From contig JANBQS010000658.1 in NCBI GenBank assembly GCA_027577415.1, forward strand, positions 1 to 13,946: a stretch of 13,946 nt of DNA. The letters are read 5' to 3'. Below are positions 6,151-13,946 of the stretch, one piece after another. A program made the position numbers and the translations under genes. The stretch is from Coemansia sp. RSA 922. Lineage: Eukaryota; Kickxellomycota; Kickxellomycetes; Kickxellales; Kickxellaceae. Below the pieces are notes generated by a model. That model was not told the DNA's origin. It was given only the letters and a program-made list of their open reading frames with translations, and made no database searches. Numbering within the stretch: the stretch's first letter is position 1; the number at the start of each line of letters is the position of its first letter.

Positions 6151-6871
6151 ATGGAGCGCAAAGTAATTTCACACACACTGACGCTAGAGCGCAGTTTCGT
6201 AGCTCCTGTAGTAAAAGCCGTGCTTCATACAATTTTATTTCACAGATACTTTGGAAACGTCTCACCCAAAGACAACCACATTTTTGCCAACATAACTTAT
6301 GTAAGCCAACCTACTTTTTATCTCTAAAATGGTTTTGCTCATATATATCCATTCTAATCATTTACTTTTTATATGTAGGTATCAGTGGATGACTCTAGCG
6401 TATCGGCTACAGTTGATGACAAAGTTGACGAGTTACTTCAGACTATTTCAACTACTGCGGACTCAAAGTCTCAGATTTCGCTATACTTTACAGAGACCAA
6501 ACCCCGCAAGGCATGGTTCAGCAAATCAGAAGAAGAAATATGTTGGGAAGAATGGCTCATAGACATACAGTCCAAGATTGGCAAAACCGAGCGAGGTAAG
6601 TTTACGATATATGTATATGCCCCCCAAGTTTTTACATATCGACTAACATGATTGAATTGATATAGAGTTTAACCAGTTACAGGCAAGCGCCGAGGACCAA
6701 GCCAAGCAAGCGATATTCCATGTAATCCAAGCGATGGATCGAAACAAGGACCACATTCCGCTCATTGCAAACTCGCAGACCAATCCATTTCCCTACCACA
6801 TATCGGTTACTCCCGCATCAGGTCTATGGAGTTCCATGATCAAGCGCGCAATCCGTCCCAGCATATCATAA
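6151..6871 (+). CDS. ATG101: Autophagy-related protein 101 (join 6151-6300, 6379-6595, 6666-6871)
   Basis: Splicing three exons gives an uninterrupted 190-residue protein (573 nt including TAA). Atg101 is a HORMA-fold partner of Atg13 in the Atg1/ULK1 autophagy-initiation complex; it replaces the Atg29-Atg31 function of budding yeast. The N-terminal VVKAVLHTILFHRYFG (20-35) matches the AMLAVLHTVLLHR of human ATG101. NITYVSV spans the first splice junction, where human has FTYVRV. KPRKAWFS...ICWEEW (91-109) corresponds to the human WF-finger region and following WEVW. The end, IFHVIQAMDRNKDHIPLI then PYHISVTP, matches the human VEVMNRHEYLP and YKISF regions. The start at 6151 (A at -3, G at +4) puts the LHT motif at the same distance from Met as in human. 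The stop lies 63 bp from the convergent SAC3 stop, and AATAAA occurs at 6880-6885. Confidence 0.92.
6301..6378 (+). other. ATG101 intron 1
   Basis: A 78-nt intron: GTAAGC donor, CTAAT branch-like sequence near 6355, TAG acceptor. It is phase 0. Splicing joins NITY to VSVDD, as family alignment requires. Confidence 0.92.
6596..6665 (+). other. ATG101 intron 2
   Basis: A 70-nt intron: GTAAGT donor, GACTAAC branch site at about 6641-6647, TAG acceptor. It is phase 1 and splits a Glu codon. Without splicing the frame does not continue into the C-terminal Atg101 sequence. Confidence 0.93.
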
Positions 6872-6934
6872 ACCCTGAAAATAAATTCCTTTTTTTTTCT
6901 ATTAAAAAATAATATTTACCAACATTACTCTATT
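6872..6934. terminator. Convergent 3' region of ATG101 and SAC3
   Basis: Only 63 bp separate the two stop codons. AATAAA at 6880-6885 serves the plus strand; a T/A-rich stretch follows. The two transcripts' 3' ends must overlap or nearly so. Confidence 0.55.
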
Positions 6935-9900
6935 TTAGTCCAGGTGCTCGCTGGCGCGCGCAATTGCCTGCTGCAGCTTCGATAGCTTTTGCGATGTGAT
7001 AGGCCGATGCCGTTTAGTGGCAGAGTAGACAGTCAGTCCAGAGATCGACGGCATCGACCCAGGCGTCGAGGCAACCGAGGGTGTGACGTCAGCCAAAGGT
7101 GCCAGTGGCGGAGAGATGCTGAATGCCGTGCTCGATGGCCGCTTAGCCTTAGGGCTAGTCATTATCGACAGATCGCCAGCACACGATCCTTGCTGGCACA
7201 GCTCAGCCGCTCGTCTGACAAGCTGGTCAGTTGTTTGCGCAGCAAGTCTCGCAGCATCATTAACAGCGTCCTTGTCAATATAGGCATCGCCAGTGATGTT
7301 CTGGTGGAGCGCGTCCAGTCGGTGCTTAACGGCAAAATCCAGGGCACGCAGACAAGCGCCCAGCGATGGCTGTCCAGTACCGCCCAGAGTCTCTGCGTTC
7401 AACATCTCGTCGATAGACGCGCCAACAATAGCATCCGCAATCAGCTCTTGTCCGCTGCTGGATCCAGAGCCATTAAGCATGCGGCGGTTCATGCAAAAAA
7501 AGTCAACACCCACACACTCTATTGCATACGGGTAGCAGCCCAACGCCGGGAGACCAATAGGCGTCAAAATATGGTGGTTGATAACGCGCAAGTATGCGTT
7601 GACAATATCCACAGCCCTGTTGAATATCTCCATCGGCGCCCCACTTTGGCTGGAATAGTGGCCCAAGAGACTGCCCACGCAGCTGTAGATGCGCCGAAGC
7701 GACTGCAGGAGCGCGTGGCCAATAGACTCGTATGCTTTGGTCGCCCTGATAAGCGACTCTCGCCGAGCCAGCACAACGTGTTTAAAGACCCACTTGAGCC
7801 CGTCGGCGAGCTGCTGCTTGGACGACGCAATGGCCAGCGCCAGCGTGTTCATGACCACGAACGAGGGGACGCCACTAGCGCTGGCAGTTCGCTCGACCAG
7901 CTTGCGAACCAGCTTGCTGGCCTTGGGGTCGCTGCTCCAAAACAAAAACAAAATAGGCAGAGCAGCACTGTTAGCCGGACGCACTCGCGCGCGATCCAGC
8001 GCTTCCTGCACACGGCCAGCGATTTCAGCGCCCAGGGCCGTGCTGCTTAAATCGGCGGATATGTCGCCGAGACCTATCGGCTCCGATGCCAGCAGCACAA
8101 TCTGGGATGACAGCTGTGACGCTGAGCACTCTTCGGCGTCCTGCGTGCTGCCAAGTTCGCGGAATAACAAGTGCTGCGCGTCATTGGCATAGCTAGCAAT
8201 GCGGCACGGTGCTTGTGAGCCGCCATGAGCAGATAGGCTCGACATGTCTACTTGCCACCACAGCCATGACGCAAGAACCGACGAGTCCCGAGTACCGCCC
8301 ACATCAACGGTGACGTTGAATGCAGGGCTGCCAAACTTCTTTAGCGCGCGACATATGGCGTCAAACCCGTCGCGGCCCAGGTGGCAGGACTCCCAGAAAT
8401 CGGCAGGCACCGTAGTGCTGGCTTGGGCCCTCCGCGCCTTGTGCGGCGACTGCACAACACTGGCATAGCGCATGGCCGTATTTGCTTGCACCGAACCAGC
8501 GTAGGCATGCGGGCGCCGCTCGCTATCGCCGTACTCGCTGTCAATGAGCTCGTCCAAGTCATCGATGTAGTGCTGCTGCAGAGCGCGATTCTGCTGCCTG
8601 ACAACGGCCTCCATGCTCCACCGGCGCAACGCCATTCGCATGAGCGACTTTCTGCGAAACGAGTCGGCCTGAGCCAACAACGCACAGCGATACGACTCCT
8701 CGTAGGCAACAAAGGCGCTAGTGTAGTTGACAATGGCGTCGGCAATGTCTTCGGCCAGCGTGTTTACCACATGTGTGTATTCCTTGGCCCGCACCGCGAG
8801 AGGCTTGGCGACGTCGAGGATAAGCGATCCGAGTAGCTCGTCGTAGAGCGCGTTTGAGAGCGAGGTCCAGTTGATGCGAGGCCGGGGTTTGTTCCACACG
8901 ACATCGGGCGCTGGAATTGCTGGCACTGCCGGAATTGGCGCAGGAGCTGCCGAGAATAACTTTTGCGGACCTGGCGTAGGAGGAACGCCTAATGTCGTAA
9001 GCGATGCAGTAGCAGCAGACCCAAAATTGGCCAGCTCTCCTCCAGCGTTTGGAGCTGTAGCTGTAGTAGAAAACAGACTAGTAGCCGTCGATGTTGCCGG
9101 TCCGTTGGCGGATTTCTGAGCAGCGCCAGCCGTGGTAAAGCCAAACTTACTACTACCGCTGATGCCAAACGACGGTGCGCTGGTCGTAGCCTTATTAGGC
9201 CCAGCCTCGGCCGCCGATTCTCCTTGTTTAATATGGAATGCGGGAGCAGTGGAGCTGGCAGTTGGCGGCATGCGAAACATGTCAGTGCGGCTGCCTGCAA
9301 ACGACTCTGCCGGTTGCGCGACTGGAAATGACGAGGACTTTGGAAAGGAAAATGCCGAGGCCGCAGCTGCTGGCTGTGCGCGCTGGTTACCGCCGAATGG
9401 CGCTGCTGACGGCATCCCAAACCCTCCGCTTGATATTTGGCCGTTTGGAACCCGGCCGCTGGGCATCATCTGTGCCGGCCATGCTGCAGAGGGCGCGAGA
9501 CCAATGTGGCTGCCAGCGATCATGGGTCCAGCGGGTACCAGGAACTGCTGTGCGATATTAGAGTTAATCGCCTGCATAGGTGTGGAGAGGAACTTGGCGC
9601 CCACAACACGCAAGTTTCTCTGCAACCGCTGCGGCCGCTGGGCGGGGTCCTTAAATACCAGACGCTTGCCTTCGCGCTCACCCAGCTTTATGCCACGCTC
9701 ATTGACCGACACGCTGAACAGCTGGCAGAACGCCTGCACCTCATCCACAGAGTCGAATGCCAGCATGGCCGCAAACTCGTCGATCGGATACTCCTTGCCA
9801 GCCTGATAAGGGAATGCAACGTTCATGGCCTTGAGCGCCGCTCGACGGATACTAGGAAACTGGTACTCGGCCAGGCAGGCGAGCAATAGCGGGGTCTGAC

Positions 9901-10813
9901 TCGACGCGACGGCGCGGAAAAACTGCGTACCCAGGTTCTGCGCCGCAAACAAGTTCCCAGGGTCCTGGCGGCTAGACAGCGCGGCGCTCGACTCGCTGAG
10001 CCGGTGCAGCTTTAGCGCCTGCTGCACAATGGGTGCTAGGAATATGCGGCTGGGCAGGCGCTCAGCGACTCGCTTAGCATCAGAGTCGCGCAAGTGCGAC
10101 ACAACGTAGTACGCGTAAAACTCGGCCTCGTTCGGACACGCAATGCCGGCGTTCCGATGGTCGTCGTAGAGCTCAATAAGGGTCTTGAGCGTGTTCCTCA
10201 GCTGCTCCATATCCTGCTGCTCGGCAAAGCCCTTGTGCCCGCACAAAATATGCAACGAGACGATATGGAACCGCGCTATACGTTCACACGCAGCGACCGT
10301 GCGATGATCGCGGATATTCTGAATGGTGAAGTCCTGCCGAATGCTTCTCGTCCGATCTCTCACAAACCCATGGCAGCTCTGCAATGTCTTATCCTGCGCA
10401 ATAACAGAGTTGACGAGATAGTCCAGCGTTTGAATAAGCGTATCAGCCGTACGCAAGTCCTCCGGCAATGGCTCCTCATTGCCCGCCGCCGACCGATGAA
10501 ATGTCTTTACGGTCTTGGCTGGATCGGCCTTTCGCGTACCTGGGAAAACTTCCTGTAGCGCCAGGCTCTTTTTCAGCTCTCTTTCCTCTCGCTCAAATAC
10601 TGGGCACATTAGTGTGCATGTGCCGATGATTTTGCGCGCTTCAGTCAACGAACTCTTGTTGTCTATCGACCCTTCTTCGTTGAGCTTTTGCCGCCGCTTG
10701 GCTCGCTCGTCGACCATTCGTTTAAACCGCTGCTCGCCCTCAGTGTTGCTGAACCGCTCGCGCCGTAAAGCCTTTAAGCGTTCTTCCTCATCCGCTGCCC
10801 GATTGAAAGCCAT
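6935..10813 (-). CDS. SAC3: SAC3/GANP family mRNA export factor (TREX-2 scaffold)
   Basis: This single 1292-residue ORF starts at an ATG with A at -3 and G at +4. Sac3 scaffolds TREX-2, which links transcribed genes and mRNPs to nuclear pores. A charged N-terminal helix (about 5-45) leads into the Sac3/GANP core (about 60-405), with GTCTLMCPVFEREERE (64-79), CHGFVRDRTRSIRQDF (147-162) and the PCI-like end around IDEFAAMLAFDS. Residues about 455-620 are low-complexity, rich in Ala, Pro, Ser and Phe, with five FG dipeptides, as in nucleoporin-like regions that bind export receptors. Residues about 640-745 (NWTSLSNALYDELL onwards, rich in Arg) look like the Cdc31/Sus1-interaction helix. The remaining 540 residues show ordered segments such as ALPILFLFWSSD and LADGLKWVFKHVV that recall the C-terminal part of animal GANP. 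Length is close to yeast Sac3 (1301). No introns are seen. Confidence 0.9.
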   Translation of the reverse strand: MAFNRAADEEERLKALRRERFSNTEGEQRFKRMVDERAKRRQKLNEEGSIDNKSSLTEARKIIGTCTLMCPVFEREERELKKSLALQEVFPGTRKADPAKTVKTFHRSAAGNEEPLPEDLRTADTLIQTLDYLVNSVIAQDKTLQSCHGFVRDRTRSIRQDFTIQNIRDHRTVAACERIARFHIVSLHILCGHKGFAEQQDMEQLRNTLKTLIELYDDHRNAGIACPNEAEFYAYYVVSHLRDSDAKRVAERLPSRIFLAPIVQQALKLHRLSESSAALSSRQDPGNLFAAQNLGTQFFRAVASSQTPLLLACLAEYQFPSIRRAALKAMNVAFPYQAGKEYPIDEFAAMLAFDSVDEVQAFCQLFSVSVNERGIKLGEREGKRLVFKDPAQRPQRLQRNLRVVGAKFLSTPMQAINSNIAQQFLVPAGPMIAGSHIGLAPSAAWPAQMMPSGRVPNGQISSGGFGMPSAAPFGGNQRAQPAAAASAFSFPKSSSFPVAQPAESFAGSRTDMFRMPPTASSTAPAFHIKQGESAAEAGPNKATTSAPSFGISGSSKFGFTTAGAAQKSANGPATSTATSLFSTTATAPNAGGELANFGSAATASLTTLGVPPTPGPQKLFSAAPAPIPAVPAIPAPDVVWNKPRPRINWTSLSNALYDELLGSLILDVAKPLAVRAKEYTHVVNTLAEDIADAIVNYTSAFVAYEESYRCALLAQADSFRRKSLMRMALRRWSMEAVVRQQNRALQQHYIDDLDELIDSEYGDSERRPHAYAGSVQANTAMRYASVVQSPHKARRAQASTTVPADFWESCHLGRDGFDAICRALKKFGSPAFNVTVDVGGTRDSSVLASWLWWQVDMSSLSAHGGSQAPCRIASYANDAQHLLFRELGSTQDAEECSASQLSSQIVLLASEPIGLGDISADLSSTALGAEIAGRVQEALDRARVRPANSAALPILFLFWSSDPKASKLVRKLVERTASASGVPSFVVMNTLALAIASSKQQLADGLKWVFKHVVLARRESLIRATKAYESIGHALLQSLRRIYSCVGSLLGHYSSQSGAPMEIFNRAVDIVNAYLRVINHHILTPIGLPALGCYPYAIECVGVDFFCMNRRMLNGSGSSSGQELIADAIVGASIDEMLNAETLGGTGQPSLGACLRALDFAVKHRLDALHQNITGDAYIDKDAVNDAARLAAQTTDQLVRRAAELCQQGSCAGDLSIMTSPKAKRPSSTAFSISPPLAPLADVTPSVASTPGSMPSISGLTVYSATKRHRPITSQKLSKLQQAIARASEHLD

Positions 10814-11093
10814 TCTGAGGATATTTGTTATTCAAAAGAAAAGTGTGCTGACGCAGCTAAGCTGTGGCTTGGACACAGTTGTCCCTCCCGCTATACTGGT
10901 ACCAAAGGGCAAAAATAAAAATAATGAGCTCGACTAGAGAAGAAAAAATAATAACACTACGAAAAAAAGGAGAGGAAAAAAAGAAGTGCACTTATTCTCG
11001 CGTGACAAAGTTATCTTGGCTGAGCAAACCTTCCCCCAGTTCTCCCCACCCTTCTTTAACTCCTTTCACTCGTTAATTTATATTTATTTAATA
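10814..11093. promoter_or_regulatory. Divergent promoter of SAC3 and CNS1
   Basis: This 280-bp gap lies between divergent start codons. It has an A-rich stretch (about 10910-10985), then a pyrimidine-rich stretch (about 11029-11072) and an AT-rich leader next to the CNS1 ATG. I see no clear heat-shock element or canonical TATA box at a normal distance. Confidence 0.5.
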
Positions 11094-12284
11094 ATGTCTG
11101 CTGAGGAGGCTACCACTTCGACTAGTGCCCCTATCATTGGGCCGGCGCCGTCGACAGTCACGCAAGACGAAAGGACGAAGCAGCTACTAGAAGACTTGGA
11201 AAAGATCCCCCTATTCATGACCCACCTACCAGACTCTGACGAGCCAAACCTAGCTGTCGAAGCACTGAAAAGCCTAGCCTCCGACGAACCACCGCTCGAA
11301 GTAGCCACAAACCTAAAGACCGAGGGCAACGACTGCTTCAAACGTGGCAAGTTTACCGAAGCCGCCCAATACTACACAAAAGCCCTCGAATACGACCACG
11401 ATGACAAGTCCCTAAAAGTATCACTTCTGATCAACAGGGCCGCGGCCAACCTCGAGCTCCAAAACTACGGCATGGTGCTACACGACTGTGCCGACGCCCT
11501 ACGCATACGCCCAAACACTGTCAAGGCTCTGTTCCGCTCAGTAAAGGCATGTATTGCTTTGGAAAAATTCGAGGAAGCCACAGAATGCTGCAAATGGGGA
11601 CTTAGCATCGAGCCAGATAACAAAGAGCTAGCAGCTTTACAACTCCAAGTAGATCAGGCTATAGCCAGACACGAACGTCGCATTAAGGAGCGCGAGGAGC
11701 GTAAGCGTCAAAAGGATCTGATCCGCGAGCAGATCAAACAGGCGATCGAGATCCGTTCGGATCTTGTCTTTGATACTAGCAGCGACAAAAAGAAGAGAAC
11801 CGAAGACGAAGACCTTGCTGTTGTTTCTTATCCTTGGGAGAACGACTCGGCACGTCAGGTAGAATTGGACCAACATACAGGTCACCTACTATGGCCTGTG
11901 TTTTTCTTGTACCCAGAGTCGAAGGAATCCGATTTCGTCGAAAAGTTTGACGAGTCTCTGACGCTGCGCGATATGCTCCAGGAAGTCCTGGCTGAGCCTC
12001 CTCACTGGGACGACCGCCAGCGCCCCAAATACACGCTGGATAATGTTGACACTTATTTCCTCAGTCGTCCCGTCGGCGGCTTTGACGAAGATGAGCGCTT
12101 GGTCAAGGTCAGCATGGATGCCCGACTAGGCATTATCCTTAATAACGAAAAGTATGTTATTCGCGATGGCATCCCCAGCTTTGTCGTCCTGCCGCGCAAC
12201 GACCCATTTACAACCCAGTTCATTGATCGCTACCGCAAGCTGAGACAGACTCAGGAAGCCGCTTCAAAGAGAACCTCAAACTAA
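11094..12284 (+). CDS. CNS1: Hsp90 co-chaperone CNS1/TTC4
   Basis: This complete, intronless 396-residue protein starts at ATG 11094 (A at -3). Cns1/TTC4 binds the C-terminal MEEVD tail of Hsp90 and Hsp70 and helps translation-factor folding. The N-terminal segment LLEDLEKIPLFMTHLP (31-46) is typical of the family. Three TPR motifs span about 71-180. All five carboxylate-clamp residues are in place by position: Lys75, Asn79, Asn114, Lys144 and Arg148. A charged helix (about 184-222) follows, then the C-terminal wheel domain from about 245, with YPWEND, HTGHLLWPVFFLYPE and GIPSFVVLPR. The in-frame sequence upstream of the ATG has no further ATG, only a GTG at 10986, so the start is secure. The gene converges on importin alpha. 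Confidence 0.95.
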   Translation: MSAEEATTSTSAPIIGPAPSTVTQDERTKQLLEDLEKIPLFMTHLPDSDEPNLAVEALKSLASDEPPLEVATNLKTEGNDCFKRGKFTEAAQYYTKALEYDHDDKSLKVSLLINRAAANLELQNYGMVLHDCADALRIRPNTVKALFRSVKACIALEKFEEATECCKWGLSIEPDNKELAALQLQVDQAIARHERRIKEREERKRQKDLIREQIKQAIEIRSDLVFDTSSDKKKRTEDEDLAVVSYPWENDSARQVELDQHTGHLLWPVFFLYPESKESDFVEKFDESLTLRDMLQEVLAEPPHWDDRQRPKYTLDNVDTYFLSRPVGGFDEDERLVKVSMDARLGIILNNEKYVIRDGIPSFVVLPRNDPFTTQFIDRYRKLRQTQEAASKRTSN

Positions 12285-12370
12285 AAGAAAACATTCAGAA
12301 TATTATTAAAAAAATTTGATAGATGAAAAAAAAAACCCCTACCCACAGGAACACTCATTTTTGTTTAGTT
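12285..12370. terminator. Convergent 3' region of CNS1 and importin alpha
   Basis: An 86-bp AT-rich spacer with A runs. No perfect AATAAA is seen on either strand; ATTATTAAAAAAA near 12300-12313 is the closest plus-strand candidate. Confidence 0.4.
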
Positions 12371-13946
12371 TCAAAAGTTGAAGCCACCCTGGGGCACAGC
12401 CACGTTGTCATCAAAGTTGTACTGGTTATTCGCCTCGTCGACGACGGGCATCAGTTCGTTGTCCTCCTCGTCATCGCCCTCCTCGGCAAAGTACTTGTCG
12501 ATGATGTTGTACGCCTTCTTGTAGATCTCGATGTTGTCGTGGAGTTGCAAGTTGTGGATCTTCTCCATACCGCCAGCCTCCTCAATGTACAGCGCATACT
12601 GGTTGACCTGGTTCGGGCTCTGCTCCTTGTCAGCATCGCCGACCTTGAGGATGTTCTCCAAACCGTCCAGCGCCACCTGCGTGATCTTGTTATCCATGCA
12701 GTTCAGCAGATCGCACAGGGGCTTGATGCATCCCTGCTGCACCATGTAGCGGATCTGGTCCGGCTGGTTGAGCCCACCCGATGTGGCGTTGGACACGGCC
12801 CAGCACGCCTCCTTCTTGCTCTTAAAGTCGCCGTGCTGCAAGATGTGCAGCAGCGGAGGCACGATGTTGGCCTCAATCACCGCCTGGATCTGCGAAGTGT
12901 TACCGGCAGTGATGTTGGAGATCGTCCAGCACGCTTCCTTGCGAATACCGTCCTTGGGCGAGTTGAGCAACGAGAGAAGCGCCGCCAAAGCACCGCCATT
13001 GAGGATCGTCTGCGTCTGCGTGTCATCGCCCGTGACGATGTTTCCAATCGACCGCAGCGCGGGAGTCTGCACAGTGGTCAGGGGATGCATCAGCAGCTCA
13101 ACCAGCCGCCGGCACACACCTGACTCGATGACCGCCTGGATCTTGTCGTTGGTGCCATCAGACAGGTACGAGATGGCCCAGCACGCGTCCGTGAGGATAT
13201 CATCGTCCACCGAGTAGATGATCTTGCTCAGCACTGGGAGAGCGGGCGAAATCTATAGAGTGAAAACAGTGCAGTAGCACAAAAAAAGAGCAGTATATAA
13301 AGTTAGCATACATGTCAGATGGAATATAATGGCAACAGCAGTCCCATTTGGCCGCAGTAGTTCAGGCGAATAGTGCCACATTTTTTCCCATCACAATAAT
13401 CTGGGGAGGGGAGAGAAAGAAGAATACAATAGAACTTACCGACTCCCAAGCAGGCTGGGGGCTCTTGCCGCGGCAAAAGTTGGACAGAGTCCACGTAGCG
13501 TTGCGCAGCATCGACAGCTTGTGGTTCTCCGTAAGAAGCTTGAGCAGTGGCTCCAAAGCACCCTCGGCGAGCACAAAGTCACGGCACTTGGGGCTATCAC
13601 CGGCAATGTTACCCAAAGCCCACACGGCTTGCTCACGAACGTCGAGGTTCTCGCTGCTCAGAAGCTGGATAAAGAGGGGGACGGCCTGGGCCTCAATAAC
13701 CACCTGAGTCTGAGCAGAAGAGCCTGAGGCAATGTTAGTCAGAGCCCAGCTAGCCTCGAACTACACAAAAACAAAAACAAGAAATAAAAGGCGTCAGAAT
13801 GCATAGAATAAATTAGTGGGGTGGGGGGAAATGCAAACCGGCGCAGAAAACAAGTGTTTGCAATAAATATTTGCAAATGCCAAGAGCATTTCCTCAAGTA
13901 TCTTACCTGAATAACCGAGTGAGACGAACGCAGGAGCTCGACAAAG
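12371..13946 (-). CDS. SRP1: Importin (karyopherin) alpha, C-terminal portion (complement join 12371-13252, 13440-13760, 13907-13946)
   Basis: Three exons joined on the minus strand give about 413 residues; the N-terminus, including the importin-beta-binding domain, lies to the right of the window. Importin alpha carries classical-NLS cargo to importin beta for nuclear entry. Armadillo repeats with the NLS-contacting WxxxN pattern are visible in order: [44 protein letters not shown] (Asn replaced by Tyr, as in yeast Srp1), [22 protein letters not shown] and [22 protein letters not shown] and [17 protein letters not shown] follow, then the [12 protein letters not shown] repeat and an acidic tail ending GGFNF, where the export receptor Cse1/CAS binds in this family. 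Splice phases are all 0, and the joins reproduce the conserved family sequence exactly. Confidence 0.95.
13253..13439 (-). other. Importin alpha intron (downstream)
   Basis: A 187-nt intron on the minus strand: GTAAGT donor at 13439, GCTAAC branch site near 13300-13310, TAG acceptor at 13255-13253. It joins AWES to ISPALP as expected for the family. Confidence 0.92.
13761..13906 (-). other. Importin alpha intron (upstream)
   Basis: A 146-nt intron on the minus strand: GTAAGA donor at 13906, TAG acceptor at 13763-13761. It joins HSVIQ to FEASWALTN. It contains the inverted repeat TTTGCAA 13857-13863 / TTGCAAA 13871-13877. Confidence 0.9.

Noticed and set aside
6989..8050. Long plus-strand frame of about 353 codons
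   Set aside because: Antisense shadow within the SAC3 coding sequence, with Arg/Ser-rich composition and no family resemblance.
10986..11093. 36-codon in-frame N-terminal extension of CNS1
   Set aside because: The upstream start is GTG, not ATG, and the extension has no family similarity. The ATG at 11094 fits the known N-terminus.
12323..13123. Long plus-strand frame of about 266 codons
   Set aside because: It lies antisense to well-supported importin-alpha exons and starts in an A-rich run; it is a shadow of the GC-rich coding strand.
13857..13877. Inverted repeat TTTGCAA/TTGCAAA in an importin-alpha intron
   Set aside because: Short, AT-rich and a single occurrence; compatible with chance.
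1..13946. CRISPR array, rRNA, bacterial operons or intact transposase
   Set aside because: None seen. The organism is eukaryotic, repeats are not regularly spaced, and no transposase or reverse-transcriptase motifs were found.

Overview
This is nuclear DNA from a fungus. Evidence: short spliceosomal introns (GTAAG donors, CTAAC/CTAAT-type branch sites, TAG acceptors); a PAPS reductase of the non-iron-sulfur type; and fungal-type sulfite reductase, SAC3, CNS1 and importin-alpha genes. ATG101 is present, and Saccharomyces and its close relatives lack it. Housekeeping coding sequence is GC-leaning and alanine-rich, introns are few, and spacers are AT-rich. Together these suggest an intron-poor, early-diverging lineage such as Kickxellomycotina, but that placement is only an inference.

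Layout. (1) 1-2582: a divergent sulfate-assimilation pair. The N-terminal part of a sulfite reductase subunit (MET5-like, minus strand, running off the left edge) and a complete PAPS reductase (MET16, plus strand) share a 640-bp promoter region. Their products catalyse consecutive steps, PAPS to sulfite and sulfite to sulfide. (2) 2583-6150: an AT-rich island of about 3.5 kb between housekeeping genes. It holds three small minus-strand ORFs of 112, 130 and 133 codons. Two are clear paralogs of a family I do not recognise and the third is probably a diverged member. Between them lie duplicated blocks, decayed copies and a high density of inverted repeats. This is the most unusual part of the window. 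(3) 6151-6871: ATG101, an autophagy-initiation HORMA protein, in three exons on the plus strand. (4) 6935-10813: SAC3/GANP, the TREX-2 mRNA-export scaffold, minus strand and a single long ORF, converging on ATG101. (5) 11094-12284: CNS1/TTC4, an Hsp90 co-chaperone, divergent from SAC3. (6) 12371-13946: the C-terminal portion of importin alpha (SRP1), minus strand, at least three exons, running off the right edge and converging on CNS1.

The housekeeping genes form alternating divergent and convergent pairs. The convergent spacers are very short (63 and 86 bp). The island breaks this compact pattern and looks like a locally duplicating, lineage-specific locus.
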